In this document: in pieces, positions 1 through 9,514 of the stretch
Layout of the letters: the number at the start of each line of letters is the position of its first letter
Numbering within the stretch: the stretch's first letter is position 1
NCBI GenBank assembly: GCA_965198485.1
Contig: CBDAPQ010000005.1
Span: 2,542,001 to 2,606,000, forward strand
Direction of reading: 5' to 3'
Length of the DNA: 64,000 bases
Source of the DNA: RH-AL1 sp965198485
GTDB taxonomy: Bacteria; Pseudomonadota; Alphaproteobacteria; Rhizobiales; Beijerinckiaceae
Position numbers and translations under genes: made by a program
Notes under the pieces: generated by a model
Databases searched by the model: none
Seen by the model: only the letters and a program-made list of their open reading frames with translations
Told to the model about the DNA's origin: nothing

Positions 1-2799
1 GGCTATGAATGGTTGTTCGTGCGTTTCGGCCAGCACGGGTATCGCCGCGGCTGGTCTGTCGCCGTCCATGGCAAAGGCCTCCTGCTCGGCGAGCGGCGGA
101 ACCACCACAGCGGCGATCTCGCTCGCGTCCCCGTCATGAGCGGCGGCAACGCCTGCAATCTCCTCTTTTCCGGGCTCCGCTCCGTCACGCTCGCGCCCCC
201 GCGTACGGCGACCGCCGCGGCGCGAACGGCGTTTGCGGTTCCCGACCTCTTCGGCGCCGGTGCGCTCCTCGAAGCCCTGGGACACCTCGCCGTCATTCTC
301 GCCCGCGTTTTCGGGCGGTACGGGCGCGAGTGTTCCTTCGGCATCGGCGACAAAGCTCAAGGCATCATCAGAAGGCTGTGGTGCGTCCCCGGCAATGCCG
401 GAACTCTCGCGGTCGCGCCCGCGCCCGCGGCGACGCCGACGCTTGCGTCGCCCGTCGGCATCGCCCTCCTCACCTTCGGGTGCGCTCGCCTCGCCGACAA
501 CCACCAGGGACGGCTCGTTCTCGACCTCGGCTTCGGCTTCTTCGAGATTTTCGGCTTCCGGCTCCTCGATTGAAACGACCTGATAGCTCGGCCGAATGAT
601 ACCGCTCGCCGGCTCGCCCCGCTCGAGCGCGCAATAGGTCGTGCCCGTCAGGCTCTCGTCGCCCTCGAATGTCACGCCGGCGCCGAAACGCCCCTCGATG
701 TCGGTCAGGTGAGCACGCTTGTGATTGAGGATGTAAAGGGCGATCTGGCCGCGCGTTCGCACGGTGACGTCGTGCGAGGCGTCGGCCAGCAACGTGTCTT
801 CGAGCATGCGCAGCACGTGGAGCGCGATCGAGGCGGTAGAGCGTACGCTGCCGGCGCCGGCGCAATGCTCGCAGACGACGGTGGATCCCTCGAGCACGCC
901 GGTGCGGATCCGCTGTCGACTCATCTCGAGCAGGCCGAAATGCGAGATGCGGCCGACCTGGATGCGGGCGCGGTCATCCTTCAGCGCGTCCTTGATACGC
1001 TTCTCGACGGCGCGATTGTTGCGGCCTTCCTCCATGTCGATGAAGTCGACGACGATCAACCCGGCAAGGTCGCGCAGGCGTAGCTGGCGCGCCACCTCAT
1101 CGGCCGCCTCAAGATTGGTGCGGACGGCTGTGTCCTCGATGTTGTGCTCGCGCGTCGAGCGGCCGGAATTGACGTCGATGGCGACGAGCGCCTCGGTCTG
1201 GTTGATGACGAGATAGCCGCCGGACTTCAGCGTCACCTGCGGCGAGAACATCGCGTCGAGTTGGGCCTCGGCGCCGGCCTTGGTGAAAATAGGCGCGGGG
1301 TCGCGCCATGGCTGCACGTTCTTGGTATGGCTCGGCATCAGCAGCCGCATGAAGTCCTTGGCTTCGCGGTAGCCGTTCTCGCCGGAGACCACGACCTCCT
1401 CGACGTCCTTGTTGTAGAGGTCGCGGATGGCGCGCTTGATCAGCGAGCCCTCTTCGTAGACCAGCGTCGGCGCGGTGGACTGCAGCGTCGTCTCGCGCAC
1501 CGTCTCCCACATCCGCATCAGGTACTCGAAGTCGCGCTTGACCTCGGGCTTGGAGCGCGAGGCGCCGGCGGTGCGTAGGATCACGCCCATGCCGTCCGGC
1601 ACCTCGAGATCCTGGGCAATCGACTTGAGTCGCTGGCGGTCGCCGGCGTCGGTGATCTTGCGCGAGATCCCGCCGCCCTTGTTGGTGTTGGGCATCAGCA
1701 CGGAGTAACGCCCGGCGAGCGAGAGGTAGGTCGTGATCGCGGCGCCCTTGTTGCCGCGCTCTTCCTTGACGACCTGCACCAGCAGCACCTGGCGGCGCTT
1801 GATGACCTCCTGGATCTTGTACTGGCGGCGTGGGCGGTAGGCGCGGCGCGGCACCTCCTCCAAGGCATCGCCGCCGAGCTGCTCGACGTGCTCGTCCTCT
1901 TCGTCGTGTTCGTCGTCGTGAGGATCGGAGGCCTGCTGCTCCGCCTGGTGCTCGTGATGCTGTTCGCCGGTATCCGCTTTCTCGGCCCGGTGCTCAGCGG
2001 TCGCCTTGGCGACGGGCGAGCCGGTGTCGATCGCGGCGTCGGTCTCGACGGCCTCGGCATCGTGACCCTTCACGATGGTCTCGGCGGGCGGCGGCGGCGT
2101 CTCCGCCTCCGTTGCCGGCGGCAAAGCCTCATGGATCGGCGATTCCCTAGGCGCCGCTTCGGCGGTCGGTGATCCCGACATCGCCGCGTCGGCGACCTTG
2201 CCATGCGCCTCTTCGGCGTGCTCGATCAGGTCGGCGGTGGGATCGTCGTAGGGCGGCGTCTGCGTGGCATCGAGCTGAAGCGGCCGGGTCTCGCCATCGC
2301 CGATGGCGCCGACGCGCTCGTCAGGTGAACCCGCAGGCTCGTCAAGATCGTGAGGGGTGGGCGCCTCGCCCGCGCCGCCGTGCACTTGTGCCGGATCGGC
2401 GCTCTCGCTGACCGTTTCGTCGCCGTCGCCGCGACGAGCGGACGCCTGACGCTCTCCGCCGCGCCGGCGGCGGCTGCGGCGGGGACGCCGCTCCTCCTCC
2501 TCGTCGGGCTCCTCCTGGCTCTCCTCCTCCATGAGCGCCTGCCGATCGCTCATCGGGATCTGGTAGTAGTCGGGATGGATTTCCGAGAAAGCGAGGAAGC
2601 CGTGGCGGTTGCCGCCGTAGTCGACGAAGGCGGCCTGGAGCGAAGGCTCCACCCGGGTTACCTTCGCGAGGTAGATGTTGCCGCGGAGCTGCCGCTTGGA
2701 CGCGGATTCGAAATCGAACTCTTCAACGCGCGACCCGCGCAGTACGACGACCCGGGTCTCTTCCGGGTGCGCCGCGTCGATGAGCATCTTGTTGGCCAT
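1..2799 (-). CDS. rne: Ribonuclease E, 3' end cut off by the window
   Basis: Endoribonuclease that starts mRNA decay and processes rRNA and tRNA; its C-terminal part usually scaffolds the degradosome. At least 933 codons are present and the frame is still open at position 1. The protein begins MANKMLIDAAHPEET. The S1 RNA-binding domain starts near residue 39 and is interrupted at about 90-320 by a low-complexity, Arg/Glu/Asp-rich insert, resuming at RRQYKIQEV. The catalytic DNase I-like part shows AIDVNSG (about 540) and VVDFIDMEEG (about 585), which carry the two metal-binding Asp. The zinc-link CEHC is near 643. After about 720 the chain is charged and disordered with Arg-rich blocks, as expected of a scaffold tail. 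The long S1 insert is known from alphaproteobacterial RNase E and separates it from RNase G. No clear Shine-Dalgarno precedes the ATG. Confidence 0.95.
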   Translation of the reverse strand, partial: MANKMLIDAAHPEETRVVVLRGSRVEEFDFESASKRQLRGNIYLAKVTRVEPSLQAAFVDYGGNRHGFLAFSEIHPDYYQIPMSDRQALMEEESQEEPDEEEERRPRRSRRRRGGERQASARRGDGDETVSESADPAQVHGGAGEAPTPHDLDEPAGSPDERVGAIGDGETRPLQLDATQTPPYDDPTADLIEHAEEAHGKVADAAMSGSPTAEAAPRESPIHEALPPATEAETPPPPAETIVKGHDAEAVETDAAIDTGSPVAKATAEHRAEKADTGEQHHEHQAEQQASDPHDDEHDEEDEHVEQLGGDALEEVPRRAYRPRRQYKIQEVIKRRQVLLVQVVKEERGNKGAAITTYLSLAGRYSVLMPNTNKGGGISRKITDAGDRQRLKSIAQDLEVPDGMGVILRTAGASRSKPEVKRDFEYLMRMWETVRETTLQSTAPTLVYEEGSLIKRAIRDLYNKDVEEVVVSGENGYREAKDFMRLLMPSHTKNVQPWRDPAPIFTKAGAEAQLDAMFSPQVTLKSGGYLVINQTEALVAIDVNSGRSTREHNIEDTAVRTNLEAADEVARQLRLRDLAGLIVVDFIDMEEGRNNRAVEKRIKDALKDDRARIQVGRISHFGLLEMSRQRIRTGVLEGSTVVCEHCAGAGSVRSTASIALHVLRMLEDTLLADASHDVTVRTRGQIALYILNHKRAHLTDIEGRFGAGVTFEGDESLTGTTYCALERGEPASGIIRPSYQVVSIEEPEAENLEEAEAEVENEPSLVVVGEASAPEGEEGDADGRRKRRRRRGRGRDRESSGIAGDAPQPSDDALSFVADAEGTLAPVPPENAGENDGEVSQGFEERTGAEEVGNRKRRSRRGGRRTRGRERDGAEPGKEEIAGVAAAHDGDASEIAAVVVPPLAEQEAFAMDGDRPAAAIPVLAETHEQPFIA

Positions 2800-3385
2800 A
2801 GGGAAACCGTAAGGGGACGCGCCAACCGCCGTTCGGCGGGAAGGGCGCGTCGCCTCCAAAGAGTGAAAACGGCAGCTCGGGAGCGAGCCGCGGGAGGAGT
2901 GGTGAGAAGAGAACGCGCGGCAGCATGCCGGCATCTTCCCGTGGTGAACCGCAGCGCGACACCGACAACGATCGCAGAGCGAAGCTGCGGACCCAAGTCC
3001 GTGCTCCCTCATCGATCAATGACCCGATATCGGGACAACCCATGTCCTGTAGACCTATGCACGGCACTCAATGAGCGCCGAAAAGGGCCTGGCACGCGGC
3101 AATACACCGTCAGCGATTCGATCCAGGTCCAGCCAGGCAGGGCGTCGCGCTAAGCGCAACCCGTCGTCCAGGGGAGGGCCCGAAGAGGACAGCCGAGGCT
3201 GTCTTCGCCAAGACCAAACACGCTACAACATTAGAGAAAGCAGGTGCTCTTTGCAAGCAAGCCGTCAGAATGTGTGACGCCTCCGCAACGCTCGCACGAG
3301 ATCGGGATCGCAAGCCCTACCAACTCTTAACGATGCATCGGTAAGACCTTAGTCTTCGCAGTACCGGATCGGATGACGGACCCTC
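2800..3385. other. 586-bp divergent intergenic region between rne and amiC
   Basis: This gap must hold the promoters and leaders of both divergent genes. A tight hairpin, CCGCCG-TT-CGGCGG, lies at about 2827-2840, close upstream of the rne start codon, and could shape the rne leader. RNase E genes are often autoregulated through a long 5' leader, but no recognised rne leader motif could be identified here. I see no convincing ORF and no sigma-70 promoter that I would commit to. Confidence 0.5.
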
Positions 3386-4702
3386 ATGAGCCAACGACTT
3401 ATCGGGACGCGGCCATCGATGGTGATCGCGCTCGCCGTTGTCGGGCTCTGCGGCTTCTCCGGCATTGCCGCCGCTTCGGGCCTCGTCGGCGTGCGCGCCG
3501 CAGCGCAGCGCGAGGCCCTTCGTCCGACGATCGTGGTCACCGGCGCCCACGTGGACGGCAACGCCGACGCAACCAAGCTGATCTTCGATGTCTCCGGGCC
3601 TGTCGAAACCAAGACCTTCGTCATGACCGATCCCGATCGCGTCGTCGTGGATCTGCCGCAAGTCGAGTTCGACCTCGACGCCAAGACCGGGCATGCTGCT
3701 TTGGGGCGGCACGCCCGAAAGACCCTGATCGGGTCCTTCCGTTTCGGCCTGCTCGCGCCGGGTCGCTCGCGCATCGTGATCGACCTCGCCGCGCCGGCAC
3801 GGATCGGTGCGCCGGAGATGAAGCTCGTCGATGGGCGAGCGAAGCTGGTGGTCACGCTGGCGCGAACCGATCGCGCCTCGTTCCTCGCCTCAGCCAGGAC
3901 GCCCGCGCCCGCCCCGGTCACCGCCGCGGCGGTGCTGTCGGCCGTGCCCGGCAAGCCGACCATCGTAATCGACCCCGGCCACGGCGGTCCCGATAACGGC
4001 GCCATGGTCGGCGGCGTGATCGAGAAGGACGTGACCCTGGCGTTCGCCAAGCAGCTCGCCGGCAAGCTCGAGGCGAGCGGGCGCTTCAACGTGGTAATGA
4101 GCCGGGCCAGCGACGTGTTCGTGCCATTGAGCGAGCGCGTGCGCATCGCCCGCTCGTCCGGCGCCGCCCTGATGATCTCGGTCCACGCCGACACGCTGCC
4201 GGAATCATCCGACGTCAGCGGCGCCACCGTCTACACCGTGTCCGACAAGGCATCCGACGCCTATGCCGCCAAGGTCGCCGCCAAGGAGAATGAGGCCGAT
4301 GCGACGGTCGGCGTCGACGGCCAGGCCGACGTTGCCGACGTCAACGACATCCTGTTCGACTTGACCCGCCAGGAGACGCGAGCCTACAGCCACGTCTTCG
4401 CTCGCACGCTCGTCAATTACTGGAAGGTCGCGGGCCGCCTGAACAAGAACCCGCAGCGCGCCGCCGGCTTCGTCGTGCTCAAGGCCCCTGACGTGCCCTC
4501 GGTGCTGCTCGAGCTCGGCTACCTCTCCAGCTCGCAGGATTCGGCGCAGCTCACCTCGGACAGCTGGCGCGATGCGGCCTCCGGACAGATGGCCGAGGCG
4601 ATCCTGGCCTATTTCGCCGACCAGCACGGCTCGGCCAAGGCCGCCGCCGGCGTGCCGATCCCGCCGAAGCAGGCCTTCGCGGCACTGCCGGACGGCAAGT
4701 AG
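3386..4702 (+). CDS. amiC: N-acetylmuramoyl-L-alanine amidase (AMIN + Amidase_3)
   Basis: Periplasmic zinc amidase that cuts the bond between N-acetylmuramic acid and the stem peptide, as in daughter-cell separation. The 438-residue protein starts MSQRLIGTRPSM and has a signal or anchor segment at about 12-32. An AMIN domain (about 47-140, septum targeting in this family) is followed by the catalytic Amidase_3 domain (about 190-415). Zinc ligands and the catalytic Glu are visible in IDPGHGG (His near 197), VIEKDV (Glu near 212), SVHADT (His near 266) and LLELGY (Glu near 375). It precedes PBP1A on the same strand, a common alphaproteobacterial pairing, which suggests cell-wall remodelling. 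Whether it is AmiC or AmiA/B in the E. coli sense cannot be decided. Confidence 0.93.
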   Translation: MSQRLIGTRPSMVIALAVVGLCGFSGIAAASGLVGVRAAAQREALRPTIVVTGAHVDGNADATKLIFDVSGPVETKTFVMTDPDRVVVDLPQVEFDLDAKTGHAALGRHARKTLIGSFRFGLLAPGRSRIVIDLAAPARIGAPEMKLVDGRAKLVVTLARTDRASFLASARTPAPAPVTAAAVLSAVPGKPTIVIDPGHGGPDNGAMVGGVIEKDVTLAFAKQLAGKLEASGRFNVVMSRASDVFVPLSERVRIARSSGAALMISVHADTLPESSDVSGATVYTVSDKASDAYAAKVAAKENEADATVGVDGQADVADVNDILFDLTRQETRAYSHVFARTLVNYWKVAGRLNKNPQRAAGFVVLKAPDVPSVLLELGYLSSSQDSAQLTSDSWRDAASGQMAEAILAYFADQHGSAKAAAGVPIPPKQAFAALPDGK

Positions 4703-5022
4703 CGGACGCTCGAAGACGGTTTGATCGAGGGACTTGGCTCGAAGGCGTGCCTTACGCGCGCGGTGCGTGGCCCCGGGGCCTAATTGCCCGCTAGTCCGAC
4801 GGATGGCTCCTCGAGACCGGAGGTTGCCGCCATCTCTCGTGTCGCTTCCTGTGGCCTTGCCGCCACGGTGCGGCCGTGAGCTGGCCATCGGCGCTGCAAT
4901 CGTGACGGGCCGTTCACAAGCCGCGTCCGGACCACAAAAACGCCTCACGATCCCGCGACCACGTCAAGCCAAGGCGGCCCGACGGCCCCGCGACGCCCGG
5001 CCGTGCCCAGAGGCTCCCAAGC
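4703..5022 (+). other. 320-bp gap between the amidase and PBP1A genes
   Basis: The gap is GC-rich. I see no credible ORF, no terminator with a T-run and no repeat. It may contain a promoter for the PBP1A gene, but no good -35/-10 pair could be assigned by eye. Confidence 0.4.
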
Positions 5023-7434
5023 ATGCGCTTCATCGCCCGATTTCTCGGCCTGATCTTCGCGACCTTTGCGATCGTCTTCGTGGTGGCGGCGGTCGGCGCG
5101 GGCGCTGTGATCTTCAAGTACGAGCAGGATCTGCCGGACTACACCCAGCTGAAGAACTACGAGCCGCCGGTAATGACCCGCGTCCACGCCGGCGACGGCT
5201 CGGTGCTGGCCGAATATTCCCACGAGCGGCGCCTGTACCTGCCGTCCTCCGCAATCCCGGCGTTGGTCAAGGAAGCTTTCATTTCGGCCGAGGACAAGAA
5301 CTTCTACACGCACAACGGCGTCGATCTCGAAGGCATTACCCGCGCCGCCATGGTCCTGGTCGAGGGCGGCAAGCATGTCCAGGGCGCCTCGACGATCACG
5401 CAGCAGGTCGCCAAGAACTTCCTCCTGACCAACGAGCGGTCCGTCGATCGCAAGATCAAGGAGGCGCTGCTCTCCTTCAAGATCGAGTCGACTTACTCGA
5501 AGGAGAAGATCCTCGAGCTCTACCTCAACGAGATCTATCTCGGCCTCGGCAATTACGGGGTTGCAGCCTCCGCCCTGAATTACTTCGGCAAGTCGGTGCA
5601 CGAGTTGTCCGTCGCCGAGGTCGCCTACCTCGCCGCGCTGCCGAAGGGCCCGAACAACTACCAGCCCTTCACGCATCGCGACAAGGCGATCGACCGGCGC
5701 AACTACGTCATCGATCAGATGGTCAAGAACGGCTACGTCTCGGTCGCGGACGGCGACAAGGCCAAGGCCCAGCCGCTCGGCGTGACCCCGCGCGTGCTCT
5801 CGCCCAACACCTACTACGGCGGCTTCTTCGCCGAGGAGGTCCGCCGCGAGCTCGGCGACAAGTACGGCGAGAAGAAGCTTTACGAGGGCGGTCTCTCGGT
5901 ACGCACCACGCTCGATCCCAAGATGCAGAACATCGCGCGCAAGGCGCTGGCCGACGGCCTCGTGCGCTACGACGAGGCGCACGGCTTCCGCGGCCCGATG
6001 CGCCACATCGAGGTGGCCGGCGACTGGGGGCCGCCTCTGGCCGAGGTCCAGGCGCTCGGCGACGTGGCGCCATGGCGCCTTGCCGTGGTGCTCGAGATGA
6101 ACGGCAACGATGCGCAGATCGGCCTGCAGCCCAAGCGCGATCCTGACGGCAGCGTGAACGGCGGTCGCGAGACCGGCACGATGTTGCAGACAGGCCTGCA
6201 TTGGAGTCGCGGCACAGGTCGCAACGGGCTGACGCCGGGCGACGTCGTCTATGCCGAACCCATCGATGGCAAACCCGGCCAGTACCGGCTGCGGCAGATC
6301 CCGGAGGTCGGCGGCGCCATCGTCGCGATGGATCCCTACACCGGCCGCGTCTTCGCGATGGTCGGCGGCTTCTCCTACGACCAGTCGAACTTCAACCGCG
6401 CGACGCAGGCGATGCGCCAGCCCGGCTCTTCGTTCAAGCCGATCGTCTACGCCACCGCACTCGACAACGGTTACACGCCGTCCTCCATCGTGCTCGACGA
6501 GCCGATCTCGATCGACCAGGGGCCAGGGATGGGCGTGTGGTCGCCGCAGAATTTTGAGGGCAAGTCCGGCGGACCGCACACGCTGCGCTACGGCGTCGAG
6601 CACTCGATCAACCAGATGACGGTGCGCCTCGCGCGCGACGTCGGCATGCCGCTGATCGCCGAATACGCCAAGCGCTTCGGCATCTACGACGACCTGCCGC
6701 CCTACCTGTCGTTCTCGCTCGGCGCCGGCGAGACCACGCTGATGCGCATGACGACCGCCTATTCGATGCTCGCCAACGGCGGCCGCAAGATCAAGTCGAC
6801 GCTGATCGACCGTATCCAGGATCGCTGGGGCCATACGATCTACAAGCACGACGAGCGCGCCTGCCAGAGCTGCAACGAGGTGAAGTTCCAGACGGACGAG
6901 CCCGAGCCGACGCTGGTCGACAAGCGCGAGCAGGTGCTCGACCCGCTCACCGCCTACCAGATCACCTCGATCATGGAAGGCGTGATCCAGCGCGGCACCG
7001 GCGTCAGCATCAAGGCCGTCGGCAAGCACCTTGCCGGCAAGACCGGCACGACCAACGACGCCAAGGACTTGTGGTTCGTGGGCTACTCGCCCGATCTCGC
7101 GGTGGGCGTGTTCATGGGCTATGATCGCCCGCGCTCGCTCGGCGATTCGGCACAGGCGGCGCTCTACACCGCGCCGATCTTCCGCGACTTCATGACGATG
7201 GCGCTGAAGAACAAGCCGGATATTCCGTTTCGCGTCCCGCCGGGGATCAAGCTCATCTCGGTCGACGCCCGCTCCGGCCAACGCTCGAGCGGAGGCAATT
7301 CAATCCTCGAGGCCTTCAAGCCCGGCACCGCGCCGCCGGAAGGCTACGCATCCAGCGATGCCTCCCCGCGTCAGCTCGATAAGGACGGCGACGCCGACCA
7401 GGTCGTAGGATCTGGCACCGGGGGTCTCTATTAG
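5023..7434 (+). CDS. mrcA: Penicillin-binding protein 1A (bifunctional transglycosylase/transpeptidase)
   Basis: Inner-membrane enzyme that polymerises lipid II and cross-links peptidoglycan. The 803-residue protein has one N-terminal membrane anchor (about 5-30). The GT51 glycosyltransferase domain shows EDKNFYTHNGVD (catalytic Glu near 90) and QGASTITQQVAKN. An OB-like region lies between the two catalytic domains. The transpeptidase motifs are all present: SSFK (about 468), SINQ (about 527) and KTGTT (about 673). The start MRFIARFLGLIF gives the expected short cytoplasmic tail. The length is typical for class A PBP1a. A 778-residue open frame on the opposite strand is a codon-bias artefact. 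Confidence 0.96.
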   Translation: MRFIARFLGLIFATFAIVFVVAAVGAGAVIFKYEQDLPDYTQLKNYEPPVMTRVHAGDGSVLAEYSHERRLYLPSSAIPALVKEAFISAEDKNFYTHNGVDLEGITRAAMVLVEGGKHVQGASTITQQVAKNFLLTNERSVDRKIKEALLSFKIESTYSKEKILELYLNEIYLGLGNYGVAASALNYFGKSVHELSVAEVAYLAALPKGPNNYQPFTHRDKAIDRRNYVIDQMVKNGYVSVADGDKAKAQPLGVTPRVLSPNTYYGGFFAEEVRRELGDKYGEKKLYEGGLSVRTTLDPKMQNIARKALADGLVRYDEAHGFRGPMRHIEVAGDWGPPLAEVQALGDVAPWRLAVVLEMNGNDAQIGLQPKRDPDGSVNGGRETGTMLQTGLHWSRGTGRNGLTPGDVVYAEPIDGKPGQYRLRQIPEVGGAIVAMDPYTGRVFAMVGGFSYDQSNFNRATQAMRQPGSSFKPIVYATALDNGYTPSSIVLDEPISIDQGPGMGVWSPQNFEGKSGGPHTLRYGVEHSINQMTVRLARDVGMPLIAEYAKRFGIYDDLPPYLSFSLGAGETTLMRMTTAYSMLANGGRKIKSTLIDRIQDRWGHTIYKHDERACQSCNEVKFQTDEPEPTLVDKREQVLDPLTAYQITSIMEGVIQRGTGVSIKAVGKHLAGKTGTTNDAKDLWFVGYSPDLAVGVFMGYDRPRSLGDSAQAALYTAPIFRDFMTMALKNKPDIPFRVPPGIKLISVDARSGQRSSGGNSILEAFKPGTAPPEGYASSDASPRQLDKDGDADQVVGSGTGGLY

Positions 7435-7625
7435 CGCCGATCCCGGTAAAACGAAGCCGATGACACCATGTCGTCTTCCCCGAGCGAGCGAGGCAAACCC
7501 TCTACGCTGTGGATGACGAATTCATTGCGGCCACGGGTCTTCTGGCCGGAATGCGATCAAGCGACCTGTGGCCGCGACAAGCCACTTGCTCCCCCGCCGG
7601 CACAGGAGCTAAGAAGAGTTTGCCT

Positions 7626-7703
<78 letters not shown>

Positions 7704-7750
7704 AGGCTGGCCTGAGCCTTAGCGCTCCTAGACCAACCAAGACCCAATGC

Positions 7751-7776
7751 AAAGAGGCCGCCCTAGGGCGGTCTTT
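7751..7776. terminator. Bidirectional hairpin terminator between tRNA-Trp and rhlE
   Basis: A perfect 14-bp palindrome, CCGCCCTAGGGCGG, is flanked by AAAGA on the left and TCTTT on the right, so the stem can lengthen and a U-rich tail follows in either direction. It lies between two convergent transcription units and would serve the tRNA on the plus strand and the helicase on the minus strand. Confidence 0.8.
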
Positions 7777-7795
7777 GCGGTTTAAGGTATGCTTA

Positions 7796-9232
7796 TCAGC
7801 GCGGCGGCTGGCCGCCCTTGGCCTGACCGGGGCGGCGCTCATCGCGGCGTTGCCCGGGGCGCGGCGCGCCACCGGCCGTGCGCGGTGCTCCGCCGCCGGC
7901 GGGCCGCGGAGCGCTGGCGCTGGTCGGGCGCTGCCCGCCGCCGTTGCGGCCGGGAGCCCCCATCGGCTTCCGATCGCCCCCGCGCGAGGGACCGTCGCGT
8001 CGGGCATCGGGCTTGCGGTTTCCACCGGGACGCTGGCCGGGCGCCCGCGCCGGGCGATCCTCAGCCGAAGCAGCAGGCCGCGGCGCGTTGGGGTCGCGCC
8101 GGTCCTCCGTCGGAATGACCTGCCGCGTCAGCTTCTCAATCGACTTGAGGTAGGCGCGCTCTTCGCCATCGCACAGCGAGATGGCGCGACCCTCGGCACC
8201 GGCGCGCGCGGTGCGGCCGATGCGGTGTACATAGGACTCCGGCACGTTGGGAAGGTCGAAGTTGACCACGTGACTCACCGCGTCGACGTCGATGCCGCGG
8301 GCGGCGATGTCGGTCGCCACCAGGATCTTGGTATCACCGGACTTGAAGGCGGCGAGCGCCTTCTCGCGCTGCGCCTGGCTCTTGTTGCCGTGGATCGCGG
8401 CCGCGGGAATGCCGTCCTCGGCTAAGTGCTTTACCACCTTGTCGGCGCCGTGCTTGGTGCGGGTGAAGACCAGCGCGCGGTCCATCCCCTCCGAGCGGAT
8501 CACGCCGGCGAGCACCACGCGCTTGCGGTGGGTTTCGACGAACAGCACCTTCTGGTCGATGCGCTCGGCCGTGGTCGCGACGGGCGCCACCGACACCTTA
8601 ATCGGGTCTCTGAGCAGGTCGCCGGCCAGGGCGCCGATTTCGCGCGGCATAGTGGCGGAGAAGAAGAGGCTCTGACGATCCTTGGGCAGCTTCGGCGTGA
8701 TGCGGCGGATCGCGTGGATGAAGCCCATATCGAGCATCTGGTCGGCCTCGTCGAGGACGAAGATCTCGACCTTGTCGAGGCGCAGCGTGCGTTGGTCGAG
8801 GTGGTCGATGAGCCGGCCGGGCGTCGCCACCAGGATGTCGACGCCGCGCATAAGGCGGTCGATCTGCGGGCGGATCGAGACGCCGCCGAACACCACGGCG
8901 ACGGAATAGCCGAGATGCTTACCGTAGGTGCGGAAGCTCTCGGCGATCTGGCTGGCCAGCTCGCGCGTCGGCGACAGCACCAGGCAGCGGCAGGTGTTGC
9001 GCTCCGGGCGGCGCGTGTCGGTCGAGAGCCGATGCAGAATCGGGAGGGCGAAGGCCGCGGTCTTGCCGGTGCCGGTCTGGGCGATGCCGAGCAGGTCGCG
9101 CCCGGCCATTACGTGGGGGATAGCCTGGGCTTGGATCGGCGTCGGGGTGACGTAGTTTTCCTCTGCGAGCGCCTTGAGAAGGGGCGCGGCGAGGCCGAGT
9201 TCGGAGAAGGCGGTCAAAACATATCCGGGCAT
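7796..9232 (-). CDS. rhlE: DEAD-box ATP-dependent RNA helicase, RhlE type
   Basis: Unwinds short RNA duplexes in ribosome assembly or RNA decay. The chosen start (MPGYVLTAFSELGLA) gives 478 residues. Visible motifs in order are the Q-motif region TPTPIQAQAIPH, motif I AQTGTGKT, PTRELAS, DEAD (FVLDEADQML), SAT (FFSATMP) and motif VI HRIGRTARAG. After the helicase core comes a roughly 100-residue tail rich in Arg, Gly, Pro and Lys, typical of RNA-binding extensions in RhlE-like enzymes. The frame stays open upstream to 9523, but that stretch (MSGLFDSVSP...) has no family similarity and contains a 24-bp inverted repeat, so I treat it as leader. It lies close to RNase E and a cold-shock protein gene, which fits an RNA-metabolism role. 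Confidence 0.92.
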   Translation of the reverse strand: MPGYVLTAFSELGLAAPLLKALAEENYVTPTPIQAQAIPHVMAGRDLLGIAQTGTGKTAAFALPILHRLSTDTRRPERNTCRCLVLSPTRELASQIAESFRTYGKHLGYSVAVVFGGVSIRPQIDRLMRGVDILVATPGRLIDHLDQRTLRLDKVEIFVLDEADQMLDMGFIHAIRRITPKLPKDRQSLFFSATMPREIGALAGDLLRDPIKVSVAPVATTAERIDQKVLFVETHRKRVVLAGVIRSEGMDRALVFTRTKHGADKVVKHLAEDGIPAAAIHGNKSQAQREKALAAFKSGDTKILVATDIAARGIDVDAVSHVVNFDLPNVPESYVHRIGRTARAGAEGRAISLCDGEERAYLKSIEKLTRQVIPTEDRRDPNAPRPAASAEDRPARAPGQRPGGNRKPDARRDGPSRGGDRKPMGAPGRNGGGQRPTSASAPRPAGGGAPRTAGGAPRPGQRRDERRPGQAKGGQPPR

Positions 9233-9479
9233 GCGGTCGCGAGCCGCGAGTGCGGATCGGGGCCTCGGGAGGAAGGGGATGCCGTGCGTGACCGGCTTCG
9301 GTCGTCCGGCGCGTCCGGCGGTTCGCGTGCGCGCCTTCCTCATCAAGGGAGCGGGCATACGATCACGCGGCCGGAACGGCGGGCCATCGCAAGATGGGCT
9401 TGACGGTGTTTGATGTGATTCACCTGAAAGATCAAGTGAATTGATGCGGCGGTGCACGACGAAAACAGCATCGAGGGGG
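9233..9479 (-). other. Long 5' leader of the rhlE helicase gene
   Basis: Minus-strand transcripts of the helicase probably cross this stretch. The region can be read as an in-frame N-terminal extension of the helicase, but its composition and lack of family similarity argue against that. It holds the inverted repeat listed separately. Cold-inducible helicases often have long regulatory leaders; whether this one does is inference. Confidence 0.4.
9418..9441. promoter_or_regulatory. 24-bp inverted repeat upstream of rhlE
   Basis: ATTCACCTG and CAAGTGAAT form a nine-position dyad, with one G-U or mismatch position, around the spacer AAAGAT. It lies about 180 bp upstream of the helicase start and about 40 bp upstream of the promoter proposed for the structured RNA on the other strand. 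It could be an operator for either divergent unit, or a hairpin in the helicase leader. No regulator is identified. Confidence 0.4.
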
Positions 9480-9508
9480 CTGACAGAATCGAAAAGACCA
9501 CTCATAGT
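9480..9508 (+). promoter_or_regulatory. Sigma-70-like promoter for the structured RNA
   Basis: CTGACA (5 of 6 matches to TTGACA) is separated by exactly 17 bp from CATAGT (4 of 6 matches to TATAAT). The predicted start point is near 9515, just upstream of the element that matches the 16S anti-Shine-Dalgarno sequence. Support is positional and by consensus only. Confidence 0.55.
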
Positions 9509-9514
9509 CCACCT

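Noticed and set aside
4945..7281. 778-codon open frame on the minus strand opposite PBP1A
   Set aside because: It is an antisense shadow of mrcA caused by high GC at third positions. The protein is Arg/Asp/His/Val-rich with no family similarity, while the plus strand carries all PBP motifs.
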